Positions 55,108 through 64,000 of a stretch of DNA of 64,000 nt are shown piece after piece. A model generated the notes under the pieces. It had not been told where the DNA came from. It was given only the letters and a program-made list of their open reading frames with translations, and did not search any database. Location of the stretch: NCBI GenBank assembly GCA_963772065.1, contig CAVYVZ010000011.1:17350-81349 (forward strand). Direction: 5' to 3'. The first letter of the stretch is position 1, and the number at the start of each line of letters is the position of its first letter. The stretch comes from CAVYVZ01 sp963772065 (lineage in GTDB: Bacteria > Acidobacteriota > Vicinamibacteria > Vicinamibacterales > UBA2999). Both the position numbers and the translations under genes were made by a program.

Positions 55108-56121
55108 ATGGACCACACGCTGCTCGCCGTCCTCGGCATCATCGTCGTCGCTCTGGTCTTCGACTACATCAACGGCTTCCACGACGCGGCGAACTCGATC
55201 GCCACCGTCGTCTCGACCCGCGTCCTGACGCCGGGAAAGGCCGTGATCTGGGCCGCGTTCTTCAATTTCGTGGCGGCGTTCGGTTTCGGCACCGCGGTGG
55301 CGAAGACCGTCGGCGCCGGGATGGTGGACCTCAGCGTCGTCACCTTCGCGGTGATCTTCGCCGGGCTCACCGGCGCCATCATCTGGGACCTTCGACCTGG
55401 TACTACGGCCTCCCCACGAGCTCCTCGCACGCTCTCTTCGGCGGCTATGCCGGGGCGGCCGTGGCGAAGGCCGGCTTCAGCGCCATCATCGTGTCAGGCT
55501 GGTACAAGACGCTGATCTTCATCGTCCTTGCTCCACTGATCGGCATGACGGCTGGCCTGCTGCTCATGACGGCGAGCCTCTGGGTGTTTCAGGGATCGCA
55601 CGCCGAGCCGCGTCGATGGTTTCTTTCGGAAGATGCAGCTTCTGTCCGCCGCAGCGTTCAGCCTGATGCACGGCGCCAATGACGCTCAGAAGACGATGGG
55701 GATCATTGCCGGCGCGCTCGTAACCGGCGGCTTCCTCCAGATGGACGGGAAGGACCTGCCGATTCCGTTCTGGGTGGTCCTGCTTGCGCACACCGCGATC
55801 GGCCTCGGCACGCTCTCCGGCGGCTGGCGCATCATCCACACCATGGGCTCCAAGATCACCAAGCTGCAGCCGATCGGCGGCTTCTCCGCCGAGACGGGCG
55901 CGGCCCTCGCGATTTACATCGCCACGATGCTCGGCGTCGGGATCAGCACCACGCACACGATCACCGGGGCCATCGTCGGCGTCGGCTCGACGCGGCGGCT
56001 ATCGGCCGTTCGCTGGGGCGTGGCCACGCAGATCGTCTGGGCGTGGATTCTGACGATTCCGGCATCCGCGGCCATCGGCGCCGCGACGTACTTCGTGGTG
56101 CGGCTCTTCGGCCCCGTATAA
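55108..56121 (+). CDS. pit: Pit-family inorganic phosphate transporter, two frameshifts
   Basis: About 338 aa after repair. Ten or so hydrophobic segments; the duplicated Pit signature is visible as VFDYINGFHDAANSIATVVS near the start and SLMHGANDAQKTMGIIAGAL in the second half. Between them, WYYGLPTSSSHALFGGYAGA is the conserved re-entrant region, and ISTTHTITGAIVGVGSTRRL lies near the end. Pit proteins import metal-phosphate with protons. A base is missing near 55390-55396 and two near 55606-55612; repair joins the pieces (IIWDL to TWYYG, and HAEPRVDGFFRKMQL). Neither indel is at GTAC. Confidence 0.84.
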
Positions 56122-56156
56122 TCTCGGGAGCGTGGCTGCCCACGCGCTCCGAGTAC

Positions 56157-56838
56157 ATGACGCGCATCCTCGTCGTCGAAGACGACCGTGACATCGCGGA
56201 CCTCATCGTCCACTACATCGAGAAGGCGGGATGGCAGGCGCACGTTGCGACGTCCGGATCCGAAGGTCTCGCCCAGGCGCGGCACACGCTTCCGGACTGC
56301 CTCGTCCTCGACGTGATGCTGCCGGGCATGGACGGCCTCGAGGTGTGCCGGGCGCTCGCGGAGCGAATCGGCCACGGCCGCAGTGCCGATCATCATGCTG
56401 ACCGCGCGTGGCGAGGAAACGGATCGCATCGTCGGCCTCGAGCTCGGCGCGGACGACTACCTGGCGAAGCCGTTCAGCCCCGGCGAGCTGGTGGCGCGCA
56501 TCCGGGCGCTCCTGCGGCGCACGCACCGGACCGCAACGTCCGAAGCGCACATGCGTTCGGCGACATCACGATGGATCTGTCGCGTCACACCGTCGTCGAC
56601 CACGGGCGCGAGATCAGGCTGACCGCCAAGGAGTTCATGCTGCTGCAGTACTTCCTCCAGCATCGAGGACGGGTGCTGTCGCGCGACCTGCTCCTCAGTG
56701 ACGTGTGGGGCTACCGCTACACAGGCGGGACGCGCACGGTCGACGTGCATGTGCGACGCCTTCGGGAGAAGCTGCCGGCGCTCGTCGACCGCGCTGGTGA
56801 CCGTGAAGCAGTTCGGGTACAAGCTCGCGGACGAATGA
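56157..56838 (+). CDS. phoB: PhoB-like OmpR-family response regulator, several indels
   Basis: About 227 aa after repair. The receiver domain has ILVVEDDRDIADLIVHYIEK (acid pair), LVLDVMLPGMDGLEVCRAL (phospho-acceptor Asp), VPIIMLTARGEETDRI (Thr switch) and GADDYLAKPFSPGELVARIR (Lys). The winged-helix domain has REIRLTAKEFMLLQYFLQHR, LLLSDVWGYRYTGGTRTVDV and HVRRLREKL. Indels near 56375, 56550 and 56793 break the frame; the end should read VTVKQFGYKLADE. Its stop overlaps the kinase start. Assignment to PhoB rests on the neighbouring pit operon and Pho box rather than on specificity residues. Confidence 0.78.
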
Positions 56839-58628
56839 ACCTGCGTTTTCGCACCAAGCTGCTCATCGCATCGATTGCGGCCGCGGCCGTCAGCCTGCTG
56901 GTTGCAGCGGTGCTGATGTCGTGGCAGGTGCGCGAGCGCCAGCGCGCCAGCATCGAGAGCCGGATTACCAACGACGCCTTGCTCATCGCGGAGCTGCTCG
57001 GTTCAGCGACCGTGGCCGGCATGGACGGTCTGGACGCCGAAGCTGACCGTCTTGGACGCTACAGCGAGGCGCGGGTCACTTTCATTGCGCGCGACGGCCG
57101 CGTCCTCGGCGACTCTACGCAGAGCGGCGCGGAGCTCGCTCGCCTCGAGAGCCACAGCGACCGGCCGGAAATCGTCGGTGCGCGCCGGGACGGCCGGGCA
57201 TCGAGCGCGGCGTTTCAGCACGACGGTCGGCACCGACATGCTCTACGTCGCGGTGCGCACCGAGCATCCCGAAGTCGCGTTCGTGAGGCTCGCCCTGCCA
57301 TTGACGGAGATCAGCGAGCAGCTCGCACAAATCCGAAGGGCTGCCATGGTGGCGCTGGCCGTGAGCATTCCAGTGGCGCTTGCGGTTGCGTGGGGCCTGT
57401 CCGCTGCCTTGTCCCGTCGCGTCCAGACAATCGCCGGCCTGGCGCGCAGATACGCCGACGGGGATCTCACCCGGCCGTCCTACGACTACGGCGCCGACGA
57501 GCTCGGGAGCGTCGCGCGCATGCTCGATAGGTCGGTGCAGGAGCTCGGGAAGCGGCTCTCGGAACTGTCGCGCGATCGAGCGCGGATGGAAGCGATCCTC
57601 TCCGGCATGGTGGAGGGTGTGCTGGTGGTCGATCGAGCCGGGAAGCTGCAGCTCGTCAACGAGCGCCGCGCAGGCGATGCTCAAGGTGGACGGTTCCACA
57701 ATCGGCCGGCCTTATGTCGAAGTCATCCGCCATCCCGACATCCCGGCGCAGCTCGAGGCGGCGCTGCGCGGCGACGAGGTGGAAGGCCGAGAGTTCTCGA
57801 TGGCGCGCGATCCGGGCCGGACGTTCATCTCGCGCGCGGCGCCCGTGGCCGCGGTGGGAGGCGGCGGCGCAGTTCTGGTGCTCCACGACATCACCGATCT
57901 TCGCCGCGCCGATCAAATCCGGCGCGATTTCGTCGCCAACGTTTCCCACGAGCTTCGCACGCCTCTCACCGCGGTTCGCGGATACATCGAAGCGCTCCTG
58001 GATGACCAGCGCGACCCCGAGCAGACGCGCAAGTTCCTCGAGATCATCGCCCGGCACAGCACGCGCATGGAGCGCCTCGTCAAAGACCTCTTGCGGCTTG
58101 CACGGCTGGACGCGCGGCAGGAGCCGCTCGAGATCGCGGCGCTGCGATCTCAAGCAATTGTTCCAGCGCTGTCTTGGCAGACCTTGCGCCGGCCATCGAG
58201 GCGAAGCGCCAGCAGGTGGCCATCGAGGTCGAGTCCGACGCGTGCTCGGTCGATGCCGACCCCGCAAAGCTGCACGACGTGATCCGCAACCTGGTCGAGA
58301 ACGCCGTGAACTACTCGCCCGAGGAAGCCGACATCCATATCGGCGCGCGCCGCGCGCGCACGGAACGGTGACGATCGAAGTTGCGGACTCCGGTCCCGGC
58401 ATTCCGCCGGAGGATCTCACGCGTGTGTTCGAACGGTTCTACCGCGTCGACAAGTCGCGCACGGGCCTGGCACCGGGCCTCGGCCTGGCGATCGTGAAGC
58501 ATCTCGTCGAGCTGCACGGCGGCGCCGCCGTGGCTGAGAACAGGGCCGAAGGTGGAGCGCTGTTTACCGTGACGCTGCCGGCTGCGTCCTCGCCAATCTC
58601 ACCGGCTAGTCATCTACCACATAGCTGA
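56835..58628 (+). CDS. phoR: PhoR-like sensor histidine kinase, several indels
   Basis: About 597 aa after repair. An N-terminal membrane helix (LLIASIAAAAVSLLVAAVLM), a periplasmic segment, a second helix (AAMVALAVSIPVALAVAWGL), a HAMP region, a PAS domain (MEAILSGMVEGVLVVDRAGK), then HisKA with FVANVSHELRTPLTAVRGYI (phospho-His), N-box IRNLVENAVNYSPEE, G1 EVADSGPGIPPEDL and G2 PGLGLAIVKHLVELHGG. This is the PhoR layout. At least four indels split it (near 57200, 57665, 58145 and 58360). It overlaps the upstream regulator (ATGA) and the convergent lipoprotein gene by 23 bp. Confidence 0.78.
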
Positions 58629-59110
58629 ACACTTTGAAGAGACCGCCCTTCTCCAACGTCGATCCGTAGAGGCGGACACGGCCCTCGACTCCGTCACTGC
58701 CGCGCACGACGAGTACAGTCTTCCGGTGAACGGTGAAGCTGGGATATGGGGTCGTTTCGCCTGCGTCACTCGACGCGGAGAAGCGCCAGCGCCCGCCCTC
58801 CATATCTCGCGACGGACTGCGACAGACTGCTCTCGCTCTTCTGTCGGAGGTGTCCCCAGATATAAGAAAACGGCAGGTTGCGCTCGGGGCGTGACGCGGG
58901 GAGCTCCGGCCAGATGTGCACCTGGAATTCGGCTTCCGTCACCGAGAGCGCCATCAGCGCCGGAAGGTCACGTCGCTCGAAGCCCCGCAGCACGGCTTCC
59001 GCGAGCGCGACCGTAGAGATCTGGGTGTTGACGAGGGGACTGGGCCCAACGGCGCCGCAGGCGATGGCGAGTGCTGCGCCAACCGCGACTGCGGCGCCGC
59101 GCACGATCAT
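58606..59110 (-). CDS. Putative lipoprotein, frameshifted
   Basis: About 168 aa after repair, not recognised. The N-terminus MIVRGAAVAVGAALAIACGA has a lipobox-like LAIAC. The body has ALAEAVLRGFERRDLPALMA and FQVHIWPELPASRPERNLPF, then SYIWGHLRQKSESSLSQSVA. The C-terminal part, after an indel near 58775, reads ETTPYPSFTVHRKTVLVVRG and GRVRLYGSTLEKGGLFKVFS. Its ATG overlaps the inferred TGA of the beta-helix gene (ATGA). Probably the last gene of the receptor operon. Confidence 0.55.
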
Positions 59111-60435
59111 CGCTGCGGTACGATGTCCAGCCGTGCGTCCAGTCGTCGGCGGGCGACGGCGGCACCGCGCCAATCGCAGCGTGACCGCCTCGAAGAATCC
59201 GTCGTTCGGCGGCTGAATCGGCGCCAGCTGGCCTCCCGCCAATGTGGCGATTCCCGTCGGCTGGAAGTTCGGGCTTTCGTGGTTGAAGCAGGCGCCCGAC
59301 AGACCGCCGTCTACGTTGACACGCACGTTCGGGAAGCGGCCGCTCTGCGTGAACGGCGTGACGCTCGAGTGCAGCGGTGTCGCGATGTTCCAGATGACGC
59401 CGGCCCCCACTTGCGTCGTGCCGTTGTTGACTTGGCTGGTCGTCGACGTGCCGTCCGATCTGGATGCCGGTCGTCTTGAAACCGGTGATCAGGAAGTTGC
59501 GGAAGGTGAAGGCCGTGCCGCGGCGGAAGATGATCGGCGCGGTTGCTCTCGTCGCCTTCGTTCCGGTCCGGGTCGCCGCACATGGTCATGTTGTAGATCT
59601 GCGGGTTCGATCGCGGCAGAAAGTTGTTGTTGAACTCGTTGTCGTCCGCCTCGATCCCGTTGTCGGCGTCGTCGCCGCGCTGGTGGACGGCAATGAACTG
59701 CGCGCGGCCCGATCCAGCCGAACGTCCAGTCGAAGCTGTCGTCGGCGGCGTTCGACGCCACCGCGTGCTTGATGTCGACGGTGCCGCCGAACCACTCGAG
59801 CGCGTCGTCGCGGCTCATGTGGACCTGGACGTATTCGTAGCTGCCGCCGCGGCCCACGCCCTGAAATGCGATGCCGTTCAGCTCGTTGTCGGGGCTGAAC
59901 TCGACGCCGGCGAACTCGACGCGCACGTAGCGCAGGATGCCGCTGTTGTCGTTCGGATCGTCGCCACCGTAGACGCCGGTGTCGCCCTCGCCCGCGCCCT
60001 CGCCGCCGGCGAAGTTCACCGGTGCGCGGCCGTTGATGATCAGGCCGCCCCAGTCGCCGCGGCCGCGCTGCGCCGACCGGCTGGTCGCTCGTGAACACGA
60101 TCGGCTGCTCGCGCGTGCCGATGGCGTTGAGCCGCCCGCCCTGCGAGCACGATCAGCGTGCCGACGCTGCCGGACTCGCCGATGACGCGTCGTGCCCGCC
60201 TGGATGTTCAGGGTCGCGCCTTCGCGGACGAAGACCGCGCCGCGCAGCACGTAGTAGTTCGCGTTGGTCCAGGTTTCGTTGCCGGTGACTTCGCCGGTGA
60301 CCACGATGACCGGCTTGTCGATGCCGGGGACGTTGACCGGGGGCGCCTGGTCCGGCGGACACGGCGCGACGTGCGCGAGCAGCAGGCCGACCGCAGACGG
60401 CGAGCCCGCCAGAGCATGCGTGAAACATGCATCAT
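59107..60435 (-). CDS. Right-handed beta-helix-type surface protein, many indels
   Basis: About 440 aa after repair; the exact start near 60435 is uncertain. Readable pieces in order are PVIVVTGEVTGNETWTNANY, YVLRGAVFVREGATLNIQAG, GDWGGLIINGRAPVNFAGGE, GILRYVRVEFAGVEFSPDNE, GGSYEYVQVHMSRDDALEWF and FGGTVDIKHAVASNAADDSF, then FNNNFLPRSNPQIYNMTMCG. These short glycine-rich strands with repeated V-R-V/Y-V-Q-V patterns suggest a parallel beta-helix. The end, after a lost C at GTAC (59118-59121), would read WTSYPQR with a TGA overlapping the lipoprotein ATG. It lies just downstream of a TonB receptor, with which such proteins are often paired; ligand unknown. Confidence 0.6.
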
Positions 60436-60471
60436 GATGCCTCGTGAGCTCCTTGTGACGTCATGTCCGTC

Positions 60472-63312
60472 TCAGAACACGTTGTAGCCGAACGAGAGCG
60501 CGACCGTGCGGCCCAGCTTGAAGACCCGCTGGTCCTCGTCGCCCTGCGTGAACAGGTACTCGCTGTCGGTCAGGTTCTCGAGCGTCAGGCGAATCGCCAA
60601 GCCGCGGACGCGCTGCGAGAAGACGAGGTCGAGCGAGCCGCGGCCCTGCTCGATGATGTCCGGCGCCTCGTTGGCGCCGACATCGGAGATGCGGTCGCCG
60701 AAGTAGTTGAAGAGCAGGCGGGTCGAGAAGCCGCGCACGTGCACTCGGCCGTCGAGGTTGAACAGGTTCTTCGACTGGCCCGCGAGCGGCCGCTCGAGCG
60801 AGGTCTGCACGCCAGCTGCTCGGGCAGCAGCGTGATCTTCGAGTCCACGAACGTGTAGTTCGCGTTCACGAAGAAGTGCCGGCCGAGCTGCGTGCCCGGC
60901 TTCGAGCTCGAAGCCGAAGTTCCGGGCGTTGTCGGCAGTTCTGGAACGTGGCGATCGGGTTGGCCGCCGCCGATGACGACGCGCTCGATCGGCTTGTCGA
61001 AGTACTTGTAGAAGACGCTCGCGGCGACGACGCCGCGACCGCCGCTGAACATCTCCCAGCGGCCGTCGACGTTCTGGATCAGCGCGCGCTTGCAGTTCGG
61101 GGTTGCCCTTGACCGCGCGGTTGCCGACGACATCGGTGAACTCGAACTCGGCGCAGCTCGCGGAACTCCGGCCGGTTGACCGTCGTGCTGTAGCTGAGGC
61201 GAAGGTTCGATGTCGGCCGCAGCGCCTGCACGAAGTTCACCGCCGGGAAGACGTCGGTGTTCTTGTTCTCGAGCCTGCACCGTCGCGCACGAACAGGCCG
61301 AACGGATCTGAACGTGTCGACCTGCTGGTCGAACCGCTCGACGCGCGCGCCGGCGACCAGCCGCGTGCGAGCGGTGAAGGCGATGTCCACCATGCCGTAG
61401 CCGGAGGTCGTCGTCTGCTCGCCGTCGTAGGCGTCGGTCGGCCGCGTCTCCTCGTTGAACCGGAACGCCGTGCCGATGTTGCTCGGGCGTGTACAGCTCC
61501 TCCGGCGGCAGCGGTTGTCGAAGAGCAGGTTGCCGGCGTCGGCCTTCTGCGTCGTGATCGGGATGAAACGGAACCGCCGCGACTGGAAGTCGCGCTCGCG
61601 GTCGACGTAGTTCACGCCGAACTTGAACTGCGTCGGACGGCCGCCGGCGCGCTCGGAAGACGCTCCAGTTCGCGCGCGACGTCGAGCGTGTCGTCGTCGA
61701 GCTCGTTGAACATCCGGAAGCCGCTCTGCGACTCGTCGGCGTAGCACGAAGCGTCGCGCGTCGCGGGCGGCGGTGCCAGCCGCTCATAGAGCGTCTCGCG
61801 CAGGTCCGGCTCGTCGCGGTTGCGCGCGGGCGAAGTTCACGCGCCAGTCGAGCGGCTGTTCGACGAGTCCTGGAAGAAGTGCTCGCCGCCGACCGCGTTC
61901 GAGATCAGCCCTTCCTCGATGAACTGCAGCCGGTAGTTCCGGTAGACGCGGGCGTTGTCGAGTTGTCGCCCTCGAAGAACCGCCCCTCGTCGCGGCCGCT
62001 GTGCGTGTAGAAGTTCTCGACCGACAGGCGATGATTGGGCGTGAACTGATAGGCGACGTTGCCGACGATGCCGAGCTGCGCCTTCTGGGTGCCGGTCTGC
62101 ATGGCGTAGTCGCTGACCGCCTCGAGCTGTCGCCGCTTCGGCCGATCGCGGAAGAACCGCCGCGTCCTCCTCGACGAACTGCTCCTTGTAGGAGTGCGTG
62201 ACGCTGGCGACGACGCCCGAGCTTGCCGAAGCGATTGCCGAACGACGCGCTCCAGTTCTGACCCGGCCGGCCGTCCTTGTTCACCGGCCGCCAGCGATTC
62301 TCGAGCAGCCGGCCGAACGCGGTGATCTCGTCCGGCGAGTAGCCGACGTCGGGCGTGAAGATGCCCCGCCGAACGATCTTGTTGTCCGGGAATGCCGCCC
62401 GGCAGCGCGCGCGCGCCGTTGTCGTAGCCCGAGCCAGTCGCGGCTGCCGAGCGGGCTGAGCGGGATGCTCTTGCCGGTCGCGTGTCGAGTAGTGGCTGAT
62501 GCCGTAGGAGAGGTCGAGCACCGGTCGGTTCGGCAGCTTCATCGGGACGATCTGCACGAGGCCGCCGGCGAACTCCGCGGACTGGTCCGGCGAGTACGAC
62601 TTGGTGACCTGCACGCTGTCGATGAGGCCCGCTGGGAAACAGATCCAGCGGCACGACCTTCTTGTCCGGCTCGGTCGTCGGCAGGACCGAGCCGGCCAGC
62701 GTCGTGTTGCTGTATCGCTCGCCCAGGCCGCGCACGAACACGTACTGGTTGTCGACGAGCGACAGTCCCGTCACGCGCGACATCGCCGCGGCGGCGTCGC
62801 AGTCGCCGTTCTGCTTCATCTCCTGCGGAGCCGACGTTGTCGGTGATGACCGGGACTGCTTGCGCTCGATCAGCTGCGCTTCGGCCGACGACGTCGGCGC
62901 GTCGATCGAGCTCGGCCGTTGACCGTCACCGTCTCGGCGAAGCGGGTCATCGTCAGCCCGACGTCCGCCGTCGATGGTCCGCTCGGCTGAGGCGGTCGAT
63001 AGTTGATCGTCCTCTCCTGATAGCCGTCGATGCGTCGACCTTGATCTCGTGGGTGCCCGGCGGCAGCTCGAGCACGTAGCGGCCGTCGACATCCGTGTAG
63101 ACGACCTCGCCGGTGCCGACGACCTCGACAGGGACACCCGGAAGCGCGATCGCATTTTGTTTCATCGCGAATCGTCCCAACCACCCGAACGGTCCTGGGT
63201 TTCTCAGCGCGAGGAGGCGCGACCTGGGCGCCTTCCTGCGCATACATAGACGACCGGCAGGGTCACGACCAGGGCCGCGAGCAGGGCTCCTGGCCTGTAC
63301 TGCGAAAGTCAT
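60472..63312 (-). CDS. TonB-dependent outer membrane receptor, heavily indel-damaged
   Basis: About 940 aa expected. The ATG at 63312 has AGAGGAG upstream and opens MTFAYRPGALLAALVVTLPV once an extra G at a GTAC is removed. Then come a carboxypeptidase-regulatory-like domain (LPGVPVEVVGTGEVVYTDVD), the plug (MSRVTGLSLVDNQYVFVRGL, GERYSNTTLAGSVLPTTEPD, SVQVTKSYSPDQSAEFAGGL) and a barrel ending LGRTVALSFGYNVF with the C-terminal Phe needed by the Bam machinery. I count well over ten frame changes, so the coding span is reliable but the exact protein is not. Adjacent to PhoB/PhoR and Pit, it may import a phosphorus source, but that is inference. Confidence 0.75.
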
Positions 63313-63604
63313 AGGCTCCTCTGGGAATAGAAGGTGTGCAGAGTGGTCCGCACCGCCGACAACCTTGCCACTCTAATGAGATGCGGTGATCCGTCAGCGA
63401 CGGGTCGGTTACAGGTGTGTAAATTGAGGCGCATCGAGGTCAGCATCGACGCGCGCGATACACGCACGCGCTCACGATGCATGACGCCCGTGTAAACGCC
63501 GTGTGAGAGTTGCTTCACTCGCGTAAATTCCGTACCACGGCCACGTCTTGCAGACGAATCGGAGCGCTTCGCGACGGACAATACCTGTTACTCGAGGAGA
63601 CCGA
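63313..63604. other. Divergent spacer between receptor and arsC-like gene
   Basis: 292 bp holding the promoters of two divergent genes. Besides the possible Pho half-sites at 63407-63424, I see only the Shine-Dalgarno GAGGAGA at 63594-63600 for the downstream ATG. Confidence 0.4.
63407..63424. promoter_or_regulatory. Possible two-unit Pho-type site
   Basis: GGTTACA (63407-63413) and TGTAAAT (63418-63424) lie 11 bp apart with a 4-bp spacer, the geometry of the repeats at 54420. On the minus strand they read ATTTACA and TGTAACC, upstream of the TonB receptor. The match is weaker and has only two units. Confidence 0.25.
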
Positions 63605-64000
63605 ATGGCCGAGTGACGCTATGCGGTTCTGTTTCTGTGCACCGGCAATTCGGCGCGCAGCATCATGGCCGAATCGTTGTTGAACTACTGGGGAAAGGGA
63701 CGCTTTCAGCCATACAGCGCCGGGAGCTTTCCGACGGTCAGGTGTATCCGCTTGCCATCGACGTGCTACAACGTAATCATCTGCCGCGCGAACCTTCGCA
63801 GTAAGAGCCGGAACGAAGTCGCCGGCCCGGACGCCCGCCTCTCGATTTCGTTTTCACTGTGTGCGATGGCGCAGCCGAGAAGTGTGCCCGACCTGGCCGG
63901 GCCAACCGACGACAGCCCACTGGGGCGATCAGTTCCTGCAGCAGTCGAAGGCGCCGAGGAAGAACAGCGGCGCGCGTTCAACAAAGCGTTTCGAGAGCTT
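63605..64000 (+). CDS. ArsC/low-molecular-weight phosphatase-like protein, partial, with early in-frame TGA
   Basis: Runs off the window end. The text YAVLFLCTGNSARSIMAESL carries the C-x5-R phosphate-binding loop of thioredoxin-type arsenate reductases and low-Mr protein phosphatases, followed by LNYWGKGRFQPYSAGS, later PLAIDVLQRNHLP and, after further indels, FVFTVCDGAAE and AFNKAFREL pieces. GAGGAGA just upstream supports the ATG at 63605, but codon 4 is TGA (GCC GAG TGA CGC) in frame with the rest, a substitution or sequencing error. Several frame changes follow. Location next to phosphate genes fits either an arsenate or a phosphatase role. Confidence 0.65.

Overview
The window is high-GC, gene-dense bacterial DNA with no rRNA, tRNA, insertion sequence, phage or CRISPR array that I can see. 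Outer-membrane beta-barrels, TonB-receptor-like proteins with carboxypeptidase-type N-terminal domains, a large exopolysaccharide locus, an imuA-imuB-dnaE2 cassette and lipoproteins point to a Gram-negative. The mix resembles soil Acidobacteriota (Vicinamibacteria-like), but that placement is inference from gene content, not from a marker gene.

Layout. (1) 0-22.6 kb is an exopolysaccharide locus: a CDP-glycerol-transferase-like enzyme, GT2 and three GT4 glycosyltransferases, a methyltransferase, a secreted PLD-domain protein, a polysaccharide deacetylase-PHP-ATP-grasp module, a heparinase-type protein, three asparagine-synthetase-type amidotransferases (the middle one lacks catalytic residues), an AlgD-like GDP-mannose dehydrogenase and a VTT-like membrane protein. 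Several transcription units start at well-formed sigma-54 (-24/-12) sites. (2) 22.6-36 kb is mixed: SpoIID-like protein, alpha/beta hydrolase, SET-domain protein, a secreted triple-RidA protein, two radical SAM enzymes, a PLD protein, a metallophosphatase, a SulP transporter, a ROK kinase with a MerR regulator, and an envelope protein. (3) 36.4-41.9 kb is the SOS-mutagenesis cassette imuA-imuB-dnaE2. (4) 42-51.5 kb holds an MFS transporter, then a tandemly duplicated pair (surface-antigen-type beta-barrel plus a kinase-like secreted protein), then a TonB-receptor-like protein. (5) 51.5-54.4 kb has small envelope proteins, a succinylglutamate-desuccinylase-like protein and a DUF3891 protein. 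(6) 54.4-64 kb is a phosphate island: a triple Pho-type direct repeat, a DUF47 protein, a Pit transporter, a PhoB/PhoR-like pair, then a lipoprotein, a beta-helix protein and a TonB receptor on the opposite strand, and the start of an ArsC/low-Mr phosphatase gene.

Two genome-scale signals run across these regions. First, many genes carry single-base frameshifts, and between about 9 and 54 kb most of them (12 of 17 that I could place) sit on a GTAC tetranucleotide. This looks like a systematic sequencing error at a modified motif. I therefore annotate those genes as whole, with the shift noted. The last 9.5 kb is additionally peppered with indels of all kinds. Second, a family of imperfect hairpins built from 7-10 bp degenerate tandem words fills the spacers between neighbouring genes (about 5.8, 24.0 and 32.6 kb) and is also inserted four times within imuB and dnaE2. 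In one case it supplies the signal peptide of a gene. I do not recognise this family and rate it the most interesting structure in the window.
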